From Paraoerskovia sediminicola (GTDB taxonomy: Bacteria; Actinomycetota; Actinomycetes; Actinomycetales; Cellulomonadaceae): 64,000 nt of DNA. The stretch spans positions 2,976,001 to 3,040,000 of the forward strand of contig NZ_AP027729.1 of assembly GCF_030296575.1 (NCBI RefSeq), in the 5' to 3' direction. Under the pieces are notes generated by a model that was given only the letters and a program-made list of their open reading frames with translations, did not search any database and was not told the origin of the DNA. This document shows, in pieces, positions 9,676-19,441 of the stretch. The translations under genes were made by a program, and so were the position numbers. Numbering within the stretch: position 1 is the first letter of the stretch; the number at the start of each line of letters is the position of its first letter.

Positions 9676-10107
9676 TCAGTCCGGACGGACCGCCTCGAGG
9701 ACGAGGCAGGAGAGGCGGGCCGTGCAGACCCGACGACCCGCGGAGTCGGTCACCACGATCTCGTAGGACGCCGTCGTGCGCCCCCGGTGGACGGCCGTCG
9801 CGACAGCCGTGACCGACCCCTCGCGCAGGCCCCGGTGGTGCGTCGCGTTGAGCTCGGTGCCGACCGAGGCCCGCCCGGGACCCGCATGGATCTGTGCGGC
9901 GACGGAGCCCACGGTCTCGGCGAGCGCGGCGGTGGCGCCCCCGTGCAGCAGACCCGCGGGCTGGGTGTTGCCCGCGACCGGCATGGTCGCGACGCAGCGT
10001 TCCGCGGAGGCCTCGAGGAGCTCGATCCCGAGGAGCTCGATGAGGGTCCCGCGGGTGCTCTCGTGGAGCCGCAGGAGCTGTTCGTCCGGTGCCGTCGTGT
10101 CGGTCAT
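9676..10107 (-). CDS. PaaI/YdiI-type hotdog thioesterase
   Basis: A 143-residue single hotdog-fold acyl-CoA thioesterase of the PaaI/YdiI family. It shows QPAGLLHGGATAALAETVGS, in which the HGG loop followed by the catalytic acidic residue (AETVGS) is the family signature, and later VGTELNATHHRGLREG. The ATG at 10107 (MTDTTAPDEQLL) fits the family length; a longer in-frame start would run into polA. It is divergent from polA by 19 bases, so the two promoters overlap. Candidate substrates are aromatic acyl-CoAs or a menaquinone intermediate such as DHNA-CoA; the sequence does not decide. Confidence 0.87.
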   Translation of the reverse strand: MTDTTAPDEQLLRLHESTRGTLIELLGIELLEASAERCVATMPVAGNTQPAGLLHGGATAALAETVGSVAAQIHAGPGRASVGTELNATHHRGLREGSVTAVATAVHRGRTTASYEIVVTDSAGRRVCTARLSCLVLEAVRPD

Positions 10108-10113
10108 ACCGGA

Positions 10114-10119
10114 TAGGTT
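10114..10119 (+). promoter_or_regulatory. -10 box of leaderless polA
   Basis: TAGGTT ends seven bases before the GTG at 10127, which places the transcription start at or next to the start codon. No ribosome-binding site precedes the GTG. Confidence 0.6.
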
Positions 10120-10126
10120 GGCACCC

Positions 10127-12804
10127 GTGACCACCTCGACGCGACCCCGGCTCCTGCTCATCGACGGCCACTCGATGGCGTACCGCGCGTTCTTCGCGCT
10201 CCCGGTCGAGAACTTCTCCACGACGACCGGCCAGTCCACCAACGCCGTCTTCGGTTTCACGTCGATGCTCATCAACCTCCTGCGGGACGAGAAGCCGACG
10301 CACATCGCCGTCGCGTTCGACGCCGGGAGCGCGACGTTCCGCACCGAGCAGCTCCCGACCTACAAGGCCGGTCGCGCTGCGACGCCGGAGCCCTTCAAGG
10401 GGCAGGTGCCGCTGATCCGCGAGGTGCTCGAGGCGCTCAACGTCCCGGCCCTGGAGAAGGCGAACTTCGAGGCGGACGACATCTTCGCGACCCTCTCGAC
10501 CCAGGCCGCCGCGCTCGGCATGGAGGTCCTGGTGTGCTCCGGCGACCGGGACGCGTTCCAGCTCGTGACCGACGACGTGACGGTGCTCTACCCCAAGCGG
10601 GGCGTCTCCGACCTGGCACGCATGACCCCCGACGCGGTCGAGGAGAAGTACGGCGTCCGCCCCGAGAACTACCCGGACCTCGCCGCACTCGTGGGCGAGA
10701 CCGCGGACAACCTCCCCGGTGTCCCCGGCGTCGGGCCGAAGACCGCCGCGAAGTGGATCGCCCAGTTCGGCGACCTCGACGCGGTGCTCGACGGCGCCGA
10801 GACGATCAAGGGCAAGGCAGGCGAGAACCTGCGGGCCCACCTCGAGCAGGTGCGGACGAACCGCCGGCTCAACGCGCTGCTGCGCGACATGGAGCTGCCG
10901 CTCGGTCCCGACGATCTCGGCCTACGACCCTGGGACCGCACAGCGGTGCACACGGTCTTCGACGCGCTCGAGTTCGCCGCGTTGCGCGAGCGCCTTCTCG
11001 CGCTGGGCGGGAGCGACGACGAGGTCGACGCCGCCCCTGCGATGACGGTCGACGTCGCGGACCCGGGCCCCGACGGGCTCGGGGAGTGGCTCTCCGCACG
11101 CGCGGACGTGACGCTCGGGCTCGACGTCGAGGGTCGCACGGCACCCACGGGGGCCGACGCGTGGGCGGTGACGGTGACCGACGGTTCGGAGGCCGTCGTC
11201 GTCGACCTCGCCGACGTCTCCGCTGCCGACGAGTCCGCCCTCGCGGCGTGGTTGGCGGACGACGCGCGCGCGATCGTCGTCCACGGCGCGAAGTCGGCCG
11301 CCCACGCCCTCGCCGCCCGCGGCATGGACCTGCGCGGCGTCACCTTCGACACCGAGCTGGCCGCCTACCTCTGCTACCCGGACCAGCGGGGCTACGACCT
11401 CAGCGACCTCGCCGTCCGCCACCTCCACCGGGAGCTGCGCGTCGACGACGAGCCCGAGGCCCAGGGCGCGCTGGACCTCTCGGTCGACGGCTCCGGTGCC
11501 GGCCGGCAGGCCGCGGCGCGGGCCGCTGCGGTCCTCGAGCTCTCTGAGGCGCTCGTCGAGGTCCTCGCAGACCGCGGCGCCACGGGGCTCCTGCGCGACC
11601 TCGAGCTGCCGCTGACCCATGTCCTCGGCGACATGGAGCGCGCCGGGATCGCCGTGGACGTCGAGCACCTCACCGGGCTCGAGCGGCACTTCGCCGGCCA
11701 GGTGGCGCAGGCCGCCGCCGACGCGTACGAGGTCATCGGCCGGGAGGTGAACCTCGGCTCGCCGAAGCAGCTCCAGGAGGTGCTGTTCGACCAGCTCGAG
11801 ATGCCGAAGACGAAGAAGATCAAGACGGGCTGGACGACGGACGCCGCGGCGCTCGCGGAGCTGTTCGTCAAGACCGGGCACCCGTTCCTGGAGCACCTGC
11901 TCGCCCACCGCGACGCGACGCGTCTGCGGCAGACCGTCGAGGGCCTCCTCAAGTCCGTCGCGGACGACGCACGCGTCCACACGTCGTTCCAGCAGACCAT
12001 CGCGGCGACCGGCCGCCTCAGCTCGACCGACCCCAACCTCCAGAACATCCCGATCCGCACGGAGGCAGGCCGGCGCATCCGGCGGGCGTTCGTGGTCGGG
12101 CCGGGCTACGAGACGCTGCTCACGGCGGACTACAGCCAGATCGAGATGCGGATCATGGCCCACCTCTCGGGCGACGAGGGCCTGATCGATGCGTTCCGCT
12201 CGGGCGAGGACCTGCACAACTACGTGGGATCGCGCGTGTTCGACGTGCCCGCCGACGAGGTCACGCCCGCGATGCGCTCGAAGATCAAGGCGATGTCGTA
12301 CGGCCTCGCGTACGGGCTGTCCTCCTACGGGCTGTCGAAGCAGCTCAGCATCGGAGTGCCGGAGGCACAGTCGCTGATGGACGACTACTTCTCGCGGTTC
12401 GGGGAGTCCGGGACTACCTCACGGGGGTCGTCGACGAAGCGCGGTCCACGGGGTACACCGCGACGATCCTCGGGCGTCGCCGGTACCTCCCGGACCTCAC
12501 GAGCGACAACCGGCAGCGGCGGGACATGGCGGAGCGCATGGCGCTCAACGCGCCGATCCAGGGGAGCGCAGCAGACATCATCAAGGTCGCGATGCTCGGG
12601 GTCCGCAACGCGCTCGACTCCGGCGGACTCACGTCGCGCCTGCTGCTGCAGGTGCACGACGAGCTGCTCGTCGAGGTGGCACCGGGGGAGAAGGACGAGG
12701 TCGAGCGCATCCTCCGCGCCGAGATGGGGGCCGCGGCCGAGCTCTCGGTGCCGCTGGACGTGTCGGTCGGTGTCGGTACCAGCTGGCACGACGCCGGCCA
12801 CTGA
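10127..12804 (+). CDS. polA: DNA polymerase I (frame break near 12404)
   Basis: DNA polymerase I fills gaps in excision repair and removes RNA primers. The start is GTG 10127 (MTTSTRPRLLLIDGHSMAYRAF). It has a 5' nuclease domain (to about residue 300), a degenerate middle domain in place of proofreading exonuclease, and the polymerase domain with motif A (ADYSQIEMRIMAHLSGD), the O-helix (KIKAMSYGLAYGLSSYG) and motif C (LLQVHDELLVEV). After YFSRFG the frame is lost at 12401-12404 (GGGG). One extra G gives FGGVRDYLTGVVDEARSTG and joins the second part, which ends at 12804. The repaired length of 892 residues is normal. A broken polymerase that keeps motif C intact out of frame is unlikely to be real, so I treat the break as an undercall. 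Confidence 0.94.
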
Positions 12805-12821
12805 CCAGGGAGGTCGCCGCC

Positions 12822-12863
12822 GCCGGCCGCAGCTGCCGGCCGCCGGTGCGGCCGTGACGGCCG
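12822..12863. terminator. Inverted repeats between polA and methyltransferase
   Basis: GCCGGC (12822-12827) pairs with GCCGGC (12835-12840), and a second near-perfect dyad CGGCCGT-G-ACGGCCG fills 12849-12863. They lie between convergent stops, so a terminator role is plausible but unproven. Confidence 0.35.
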
Positions 12864-12870
12864 GACGTCG

Positions 12871-13734
12871 TCACCCCGGTCGACGGGCGACGACGACCAT
12901 GGTCCCCGGGATCAGCCGACCGCGCACCGGGCCCCACCCGCCCCAGACCTGCTGGTTGCTCTCGGGCCACTCGGGCTCGACGACGTCCACGACCTGGAGA
13001 CCGGCCGAGACCACGTCCCTGACGTGGTCGCCGACCGTCCGGTGGTACTCGGCGTACGTGACCCGACCCGCGCCGTCCGACTCCACGTACGGGCGGCGGT
13101 CGAAGTAGGACCGGTGCACCGTGAGCCCCTTCTCGCCTGGGTCGTCGGGGAACGCCCACCGGACGGGGTGCGTCACCGAGAAGGCCCAGGTGCCGCCGGG
13201 ACGAAGGACGCGGGCGACCTCCGAGTGGATCCGTCGCGCGTCGGGGACGAACGGTACGGCCCCGTATGCGGTGAAGACCGTGTCGAACGAGGCCGCGGCG
13301 AACGGGAGGGCTCGGGCGTCGGCCTGGACGAGCGGGACGGGTCGAGCGCGGTCCGCGACCGCCCGGCCACGCGAGCGTCCCGGCCCGGCGCAGGCAGCGC
13401 CCTCGACTCCGGCGGGTCCGGGGGTGTCGCCGGCGAGGAGCATCCGGATCGACACGTCGGTGGCCACGACACGGGCCCCCTGGGCGGCGAGCCAACGGGC
13501 GCACTGCGCGGCGCCCGCGCCGATCTCGAGGACGTCGAGCCCCGCGACGGGCCCGAGCAGTCCCGCGTCCGACTCGCGGAGCCCTTCAGGGCCCCACACC
13601 AGCTCGTCCTTGAGGAACCCGTCGTGCTCCCGCTGGTACTCGGGTGCGTTCTCGTCCCACCAGCCGCGGGCCGCGGCGCCACCGACGTCGTCCGGCACGG
13701 CCGAATACCCTGCGGACCCGAGCGTCGACGTCAT
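12871..13734 (-). CDS. Class I SAM-dependent methyltransferase
   Basis: A 287-residue soluble methyltransferase with a Rossmann SAM-binding fold. Motif I is VLEIGAGAAQCARWL, motif II is VVATDVSIRML, and the motif near the active site is FDTVFTAYGAVPFV, followed by VLRPGGTWAFS. A 30-residue insertion rich in Gly and Arg (about 107-135, TPGPAGVEGAACAGPGRSRG) separates motifs II and III and is probably a loop. The family is common in actinobacteria beside polA and the substrate is unknown. On its strand AAGAAT ends six bases before the ATG, so it too looks leaderless. Confidence 0.88.
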   Translation of the reverse strand: MTSTLGSAGYSAVPDDVGGAAARGWWDENAPEYQREHDGFLKDELVWGPEGLRESDAGLLGPVAGLDVLEIGAGAAQCARWLAAQGARVVATDVSIRMLLAGDTPGPAGVEGAACAGPGRSRGRAVADRARPVPLVQADARALPFAAASFDTVFTAYGAVPFVPDARRIHSEVARVLRPGGTWAFSVTHPVRWAFPDDPGEKGLTVHRSYFDRRPYVESDGAGRVTYAEYHRTVGDHVRDVVSAGLQVVDVVEPEWPESNQQVWGGWGPVRGRLIPGTMVVVARRPG

Positions 13735-13740
13735 GTGTCC

Positions 13741-13746
13741 ATTCTT
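13741..13746 (-). promoter_or_regulatory. -10 box of leaderless methyltransferase gene
   Basis: On the minus strand AAGAAT is followed by six bases (GGACAC) and then the ATG at 13734. There is no Shine-Dalgarno sequence between them. Confidence 0.5.
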
Positions 13747-13867
13747 GCGCCGCGGTCCGCCCGCTCCGTGGACCTGCGTCGCTCGGCGCGGCCTGCACGA
13801 TAGGTTTGAGGCCTAGGGCCGAAGGACGCCAGGTCGGCCGCCCCAGCTCGTCGGACGAGGAGTCTCT

Positions 13868-14892
13868 GTGCGCATCGGTCTACTCACAGGCGGGGGCGAC
13901 TGCCCGGGCCTCAATGCTGCGATCCGCGCCGTGGTCAAGCAGGCGACTGGCGAGTACGGCCACACGGTCACCGGGTTCCGCAACGGGTGGCGTGGCATGG
14001 TCGACGGCGACGTCGTCCCGCTGGGTCGCCAGGACATCCGCAACGTGCTCCCGACCGGGGGACCCTGCTGGGGACGGCGCGGTTCCACCCGAGCCACGAG
14101 GACGGCAGCATGGAGGCCGTCCTGACGACGCTCGAGGCGGAGCGGCTCGACTCGCTGATCTGCATCGGCGGCGACGGGACGCTGCACGCTGCCCAGCAGG
14201 TCGCGGAGGCAGGAGTCCCGATCGTCGCGATCCCCAAGACGATCGACAACGACGTCTGGGGCACCGACCTCTCCATCGGGTTCCACACCGCACTGAACAT
14301 CGCGACGGAGGCGCTCGACCGGGTGCACACCACCGCCGAGAGCCACAACCGGGTCATGGTCGTCGAGGTCATGGGACGTCACGCAGGGTGGATCGCGGTG
14401 AACTCGGGCATCGCCGGCGGGGCCGAGGTGGTGCTCGCGCCCGAGGAGCCCTTCGACATCGACCGGATCGTGAAGTTCCTGAACCACCGCCACCGGGCGC
14501 ACGCGAACTTCTCCATCGTGGTCGTCGCCGAGGGTGCGCTGCCCGCCGAGGGCACGTCGATGGTGTACGAGCAGGAGCTCGGGCGCTACGGCGAGATCAT
14601 CGCCGGGTCGATCGGCGAGCGCGTCTCGAAGGAGATCGCCGAACGTACCGGGTTCGACACGCGGCTGACCGTCCTGGGCCACGTCCAGCGCGGCGGCGAC
14701 ACGACCCCCACCGACCGGATCCTCGGCAGCCGCTTCGGCGTCGCGGCCGTCGACGCCGTCACGCGTGGCGAGTCGAACGTGATGACTGCGCTCCACGGCG
14801 ACGTGGTCGAGATGGTCTCCCTGGCCGAGATCGCCGGCAAGCTCAAGACCGTGCCGCTCGAGCTGCTGAGAGTGGCCAAGGCGCTGGCCTGA
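13868..14892 (+). CDS. pfkA: 6-phosphofructokinase (frame break near 14060)
   Basis: Phosphorylates fructose 6-phosphate, the committing step of glycolysis. The GTG at 13868 (MRIGLLTGGGDCPGLNAAIR) has a good ribosome site (GGAGTCTCT). The frame breaks at the G5 run 14057-14061: one more G gives LPTGGTLLGTARFHPSHEDGS and continues to 14892. The repaired length is 341 residues, as in actinobacterial PfkA. The donor-determining position reads GGDGT (glycine, which favours ATP), while PKTIDND carries the lysine also found in pyrophosphate enzymes. That combination is typical of the ATP-using actinobacterial group, but pyrophosphate use cannot be wholly excluded. The catalytic TIDND is present. 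The break is probably a sequencing error. Confidence 0.93.
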
Positions 14893-14900
14893 GGTGCTCG

Positions 14901-14935
14901 ACAGGTCTCCGACCGGTCCGCCGTCCGGACCCTGT
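14901..14935 (+). terminator. Possible hairpin terminator after pfkA
   Basis: GGTCCG (14915-14920) pairs with CGGACC (14926-14931), and ACAGG (14901-14905) could extend the structure by pairing with CCTGT (14931-14935). It is about ten bases after the pfkA stop and no T-tract follows. Confidence 0.4.
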
Positions 14936-15000
14936 CTGCCTCCGGCGTCGTCCGTGCCCGATCACAGCTCGGTCGTTCGTAGGCCTCACCTGAGGCCGCG

Positions 15001-15029
15001 TTGATCTGAGCGACGGGAATGGATAAGAT
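15001..15029 (+). promoter_or_regulatory. rpsA promoter, with long leader
   Basis: TTGATC (15001-15006), 17 bases, then TAAGAT (15024-15029): a good match to the housekeeping sigma factor consensus. The predicted start near 15036 leaves an untranslated leader of about 160 bases before rpsA. The 305-base spacer 14893-15197 contains nothing else I can name. A 60-codon open frame inside it shows no gene-like features. Confidence 0.7.
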
Positions 15030-15197
15030 GGTCGATGGTGCGCTGCGTCCTGCGCGCGCGCCGAGAGCAGTCCGTCCCAACGGCATTCCAGGCCAGGGGC
15101 CCGGCTCGTCCGGTACCCGGCCCGTGTGCGCCGCTGAACGACTCACGCACGATTCCTGTCCGTACTACGTCCTGTCCGCATCGGAGCATCGAACTCT

Positions 15198-16697
15198 ATG
15201 ACCATCTCCACCCCCGCGAAGTCCGCCCCCCAGGTCGCCATCAACGACATCGGGACCGAGGAGGACTTCCTCGCCGCCATCGACGCCACCATCAAGTACT
15301 TCAATGACGGTGACATCGTCGAAGGCACCATCGTCAAGGTCGACCGTGACGAGGTCCTCCTCGACATCGGTTACAAGACCGAGGGCGTCATCCCCTCCCG
15401 CGAGCTCTCCATCAAGCACGACGTCGACCCGGGTGAGGTCGTCGCTGTCGGAGACGCGGTCGAGGCCCTGGTCCTCCAGAAGGAGGACAAGGAAGGCCGC
15501 CTGATCCTGTCCAAGAAGCGCGCACAGTACGAGCGCGCCTGGGGCACCATCGAGAAGGTCAAGGAGGAGGACGGCGTCGTCACCGGCACCGTCATCGAGG
15601 TCGTCAAGGGCGGCCTCATCCTCGACATCGGGCTGCGCGGGTTCCTCCCCGCCTCGCTCGTCGAGATGCGTCGTGTCCGCGACCTCCAGCCGTACGTCGG
15701 CAAGGAGATCGAGGCGAAGATCATCGAGCTCGACAAGAACCGCAACAACGTCGTCCTCTCGCGCCGCGCGTGGCTCGAGCAGACGCAGTCCGAGGTCCGC
15801 TCCACGTTCCTGCAGACCCTGCAGAAGAGCCAGGTGCGCCCGGGTGTCGTCTCCTCGATCGTCAACTTCGGTGCGTTCGTGGACCTCGGCGGCGTCGACG
15901 GTCTCGTGCACGTCTCCGAGCTCTCCTGGAAGCACATCGACCACCCCTCCGAGGTCGTCGAGGTCGGCCAGGAGGTCACGGTCGAGGTCCTCGACGTCGA
16001 CTTCGACCGCGAGCGTGTCTCGCTGTCGCTCAAGGCGACGCAGGAGGACCCGTGGCAGACCTTCGCCCGGACCCACGCGATCGGCCAGGTCGTCCCGGGC
16101 AAGGTCACGAAGCTCGTCCCCTTCGGTGCGTTCGTGCGCGTCGAGGACGGCATCGAGGGCCTCGTGCACATCTCGGAGCTCGCGGTCCGTCACGTGGACC
16201 TGCCCGAGCAGGTCGTCACGGTCGGCGAGGAGGTGTTCGTCAAGGTCATCGACATCGACCTCGAGCGTCGCCGCATCTCGCTGTCGCTCAAGCAGGCCAA
16301 CGAGGGCGTGAACCCGGAGTCGGACGACTTCGACCCCGCGCTCTACGGCATGGCTGCCGAGTACGACGAGCAGGGCAACTACAAGTACCCCGAGGGCTTC
16401 GACCCGGAGTCGAACGAGTGGCTCGAGGGCTTCGAGACCCAGCGCGAGGCGTGGGAGGCGGAGTACGCCAAGGCCCACGAGCGTTGGGACGCCCACCGCA
16501 AGCAGGTCGCCGAGGCCATCAAGGCCGACACCGAGGCGTCGACGACCACGTCGTCGAGCTCGAGCAGCAGCAGCGCCCCGGCAGCGGGTGGCGGCTCGTC
16601 CTCGTACTCCTCGGCCCCGGCCGCGGACGAGACCGGCGGCACGCTGGCCTCGGACGAGGCGCTCGCCGCACTGCGCGAGAAGCTCACCGGCAACTGA
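15198..16697 (+). CDS. rpsA: 30S ribosomal protein S1
   Basis: A 499-residue S1 protein that helps load mRNA on the small subunit. Four S1 (OB-fold) domains are visible at about residues 35-105, 120-190, 207-277 and 293-365; the last two carry the strongest RNA-binding type motifs (VSSIVNFGAFVDLGGVDGLV, then KLVPFGAFVRVEDGIEGLVH). Each ends with the usual SLSLK segment. The tail (about 440-500) is low complexity with a run of serines (TTTSSSSSSSSAPAAGGG) and is probably disordered. Four domains, rather than the six of E. coli, is the normal actinobacterial form. The gene stands alone behind its own promoter and long leader. Confidence 0.97.
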   Translation: MTISTPAKSAPQVAINDIGTEEDFLAAIDATIKYFNDGDIVEGTIVKVDRDEVLLDIGYKTEGVIPSRELSIKHDVDPGEVVAVGDAVEALVLQKEDKEGRLILSKKRAQYERAWGTIEKVKEEDGVVTGTVIEVVKGGLILDIGLRGFLPASLVEMRRVRDLQPYVGKEIEAKIIELDKNRNNVVLSRRAWLEQTQSEVRSTFLQTLQKSQVRPGVVSSIVNFGAFVDLGGVDGLVHVSELSWKHIDHPSEVVEVGQEVTVEVLDVDFDRERVSLSLKATQEDPWQTFARTHAIGQVVPGKVTKLVPFGAFVRVEDGIEGLVHISELAVRHVDLPEQVVTVGEEVFVKVIDIDLERRRISLSLKQANEGVNPESDDFDPALYGMAAEYDEQGNYKYPEGFDPESNEWLEGFETQREAWEAEYAKAHERWDAHRKQVAEAIKADTEASTTTSSSSSSSSAPAAGGGSSSYSSAPAADETGGTLASDEALAALREKLTGN

Positions 16698-16715
16698 GCC
16701 ACCGGCTCACGGCCT

Positions 16716-16779
16716 GACCTGTCGCTGACAGGTCGGCACGCCTGGCACGGCCCGTCACCTCCTCGGAGGTGGCGGGCCG
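16716..16779. terminator. Double hairpin between convergent rpsA and ABC exporter genes
   Basis: First hairpin: GACCTGTC-GCT-GACAGGTC (16716-16734). Second: a 15-base arm 16748-16762 against 16765-16779, with a single G-T pair (core CGGCCCG and CGGGCCG). Both lie between the two stop codons and would end transcription from either side. Confidence 0.75.
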
Positions 16780-16785
16780 TCGTCG

Positions 16786-18668
16786 TCAGGCGGTCGGGGC
16801 GAACTGCGTCCGGTACAGCTCCGCGTACAGGCCGCCCTCGTCCAGCAGCTGGGTGTGGGTCCCGGTCTGGACCACGACGCCGTCGTCGAGGACGACGATC
16901 GTGTCGGCGTCACGCACGGTGGACAGGCGGTGGGCGATGACCAGCGACGTCCGTCCCTTGAGGGCCTCGTTCAGCGCGGCCTGGACGGCGGACTCGGACT
17001 CGGAGTCGAGGTGGGCGGTCGCCTCGTCGAGGACGACGACGTCCGGCGCCTTGAGCAGGAGGCGGGCGATCGCGAGCCGCTGACGCTCGCCGCCCGAGAG
17101 CCGGTAGCCGCGATCACCGACGACGGTCCCGGTGCCGTCGGGCAGGCTGCTCACGAGGTCCCACACGTGGGCTGCCCGCAGCGCGGACTCGATCTCGTCG
17201 TCCGACGCGTCCGGGCGTGCGTACCGCAGGTTGCCGGCGATCGAGTCGTGGAACAGGTGCGCCTCCTGGGACACGACGCCGACGGTCGCGCGCAGCGACG
17301 CGTGCGAGGCGTCGGTGAGGTCCACGCCCGCGATCCGCACGGAGCCCGAGGTCGGGTCGTACATCCGGGTGACGAGCTGGGTGATCGTCGTCTTCCCTGC
17401 GCCCGACGGACCGACGAGCGCCACCATCGACCCGGCCGGGATCTCGAACGAGACATCGGTGAGGGTGTCGCTGGTGGGATCCCCGGTCGGCGCGCCGACC
17501 GCCTCCAGGGAGGCGAGCGACACGTCGGCGGCCACCGGATAGCGGAACGAGACGTGGTCGACGCTCACCGCGGCGCCGGTGCGCTCCACCGCCTCGCGCA
17601 CGTCGACGGGCCGGTCCCGCTCGGCGACCGAGGGCTCGAGGTCGAGGACCTCGAGGACGCGCTCGAAGCTGACGAGCGCCGTCATCACGTCGACCTGCAC
17701 GTTCGACATCGCCGTGAGCGGTCCGTACAGGCGCGCGAGGTACGCGGTGAGGGCGACGACCACACCGACCGTGAGCTCCCCACGGATCGCCATGACGCCA
17801 CCCAGGCCGTAGATGACGGCGACGGCCACGGACGCGACCATGGTCAGCCCGACACGCAGATAGGTGCCGTACAGCGTCTGCTTCACGCCGATGTCGCGGA
17901 CTCGTCGTGCCTGCGCCTCGTACGACGCGGACTCCCGCGCCGGGTCGCCGAAGATCTTCACGAGGTGCGCGCCGGCGACGTTGAACCGCTCGTTCATCGT
18001 CTGCGCCGCCTCGGCGTTCAGTGCGTACGCCTCACGGGTGATCGCGGCGATGCGCCGCCCGAACCAGCGTGCGGGCAGCACGAAGACCGGGAGCAGCACG
18101 AGCGAGACCAGCGTCAGCTGCCACGACATCGACAGCATGGCCACGAGGACGAAGACGATGGTGAGCGCGTTGCTGACCACGTTCTGCAGGGTCGCGGTGA
18201 AGGCCTGCTGGGCGCCGAGGACGTCGCCGTTGAGCCTCTGCACGAGCGCCCCCGTGCGGGCTCGGGCGAAGAACGCCAGCGGCATGCGCTGGACGTGGTC
18301 GAACACCGCGGTGCGCAGGTCGAGGATCAGCCCCTCGCCGACGCGGGCGCTCAGCCACCGGACACCGAGTCCCAGCGCCGCGGTGACCACGGCGAGCAGG
18401 GCGACGACGAGCGAGAGCCGGACGACGACGTCGGTGCGGCCGGCGCTGATGCCGTCGTCGATGAGGTGCTTGAAGAGCAGGGGGTGACGGCTCCCGCCGC
18501 CGCGTCGGCGGCGACGAGCACGAGGAAGACGGCCAGCTCGCCTCGGTACGGCCGCGCGAACCCCAGCACCCGGCGCACCGTGCCCGGCGCCAGCCTGTGC
18601 CTCGTGACGGACGAGTCCTGGCGGAACGAGGACATGCCGCCGCGCGGCGAGAACTGCGGGACGGACAT
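16786..18668 (-). CDS. ABC exporter, fused membrane and ATPase domains (frame break near 18482)
   Basis: A half-size ABC exporter of about 627 residues after repair, working as a dimer in the cytoplasmic membrane. Six transmembrane segments (about residues 35-320) are followed by the ATPase with Walker A (GPSGAGKTT), Q-loop (VVSQEAHLF), signature (LSGGERQRLA), Walker B (VVVLDEAT) and the switch histidine (IAHRLS). The start is ATG 18668 (MSVPQFSPRGGMSS) with GGAG upstream. The frame breaks at the run of five C (plus-strand G5 at 18480-18484); one more base restores AVTPLLFKHLIDDGIS. It resembles the multidrug/lipid exporter group, but the substrate cannot be read. It is divergent from coaE. 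Confidence 0.9.
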
Positions 18669-18758
18669 CTGTGCTCCTGACCTGGCGCGGGCGTGCCACC
18701 TCGGGCTAACGGTACGGAGGCGTCGGACCTTCCCGGGGCGGTGAACGCGCCGCGCTGG

Positions 18759-18764
18759 CACGAT
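18759..18764 (+). promoter_or_regulatory. -10-like box of coaE
   Basis: CACGAT ends seven bases before the ATG at 18772. No ribosome-binding site is seen. The position argues against the alternative ATG at 18763, which overlaps this box. Confidence 0.45.
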
Positions 18765-18771
18765 GGTGCCC

Positions 18772-19398
18772 ATGTTCAGAGTCGGGTTGACGGGCGGGAT
18801 CGCGGCAGGCAAGTCGGTGGTGTCCGGGCGGCTCGCAGAGCGCGGCGGCGTCGTCATCGACTACGACGTCCTCGCCCGGGAGGCCGTCCACCCCGGGAGC
18901 CTAGGGCTCCTGCAGATCGCCGAGACCTTCGGGGCCGGCGTCGTCCGCGCCGACGGGACGCTGGACCGGACGGCGCTCGCGACGATCGTCTTCGGTGACG
19001 ACGACGCCCGGGCGCGACTCGACGCGATCGTGCACCCGGAGATACGACGGATGGCGGCGGAGCACGAGGCCGGCGCCGTCGCCGCCGACCCGAGGGCCGT
19101 CGTCGTCCACGACGTGCCGCTGCTCGTGGAGACCGGGCGGACCGACGACTTCCATCTGGTCGTCGTGGTCGACGCCCCCGAGAGCCTCCGACTGGAACGC
19201 CTCGTGGAGGGGCGGGGGCTCAGCGTCGCGGACGCGCGTTCCCGGATCGCCGCCCAGGCCGACGACGACGACCGGCGGGAGGCCGCCGACGTGGTGCTCG
19301 ACGGTACCGGGACCCGTGACGGCCTCGAGGAACAGGTCGACGCCCTCTGGGAACGCCTCGTGCGGGAGGCCGCGGACGAGGCCGGCGACCTTCGCTGA
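18772..19398 (+). CDS. coaE: Dephospho-CoA kinase
   Basis: Last enzyme of coenzyme A synthesis, phosphorylating the ribose 3'-hydroxyl of dephospho-CoA. The 208-residue P-loop kinase begins MFRVGLTGGIAAGKS, which contains the ATP-binding loop at residues 8-15. It has the CoA-binding helix VIDYDVLAREAV, the lid and core motif IVHPEIRRM, and DVPLLVETG. An ATG three codons upstream (18763) is possible, but the family normally starts here and the -10-like box fits 18772. Its place downstream of rpsA is conserved in actinobacteria. Confidence 0.95.
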   Translation: MFRVGLTGGIAAGKSVVSGRLAERGGVVIDYDVLAREAVHPGSLGLLQIAETFGAGVVRADGTLDRTALATIVFGDDDARARLDAIVHPEIRRMAAEHEAGAVAADPRAVVVHDVPLLVETGRTDDFHLVVVVDAPESLRLERLVEGRGLSVADARSRIAAQADDDDRREAADVVLDGTGTRDGLEEQVDALWERLVREAADEAGDLR

Positions 19399-19441
19399 TC
19401 TGATCAGCTCGAGGTCGCCGGCGCCGCCCGTCACCGGTCGG

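Noticed and set aside
15019-15201. A 60-codon open frame in the rpsA leader as a leader peptide
   Set aside because: Its start overlaps the -10 box, so it would begin upstream of the transcription start. It has no ribosome site and its sequence is not peptide-like for attenuation.
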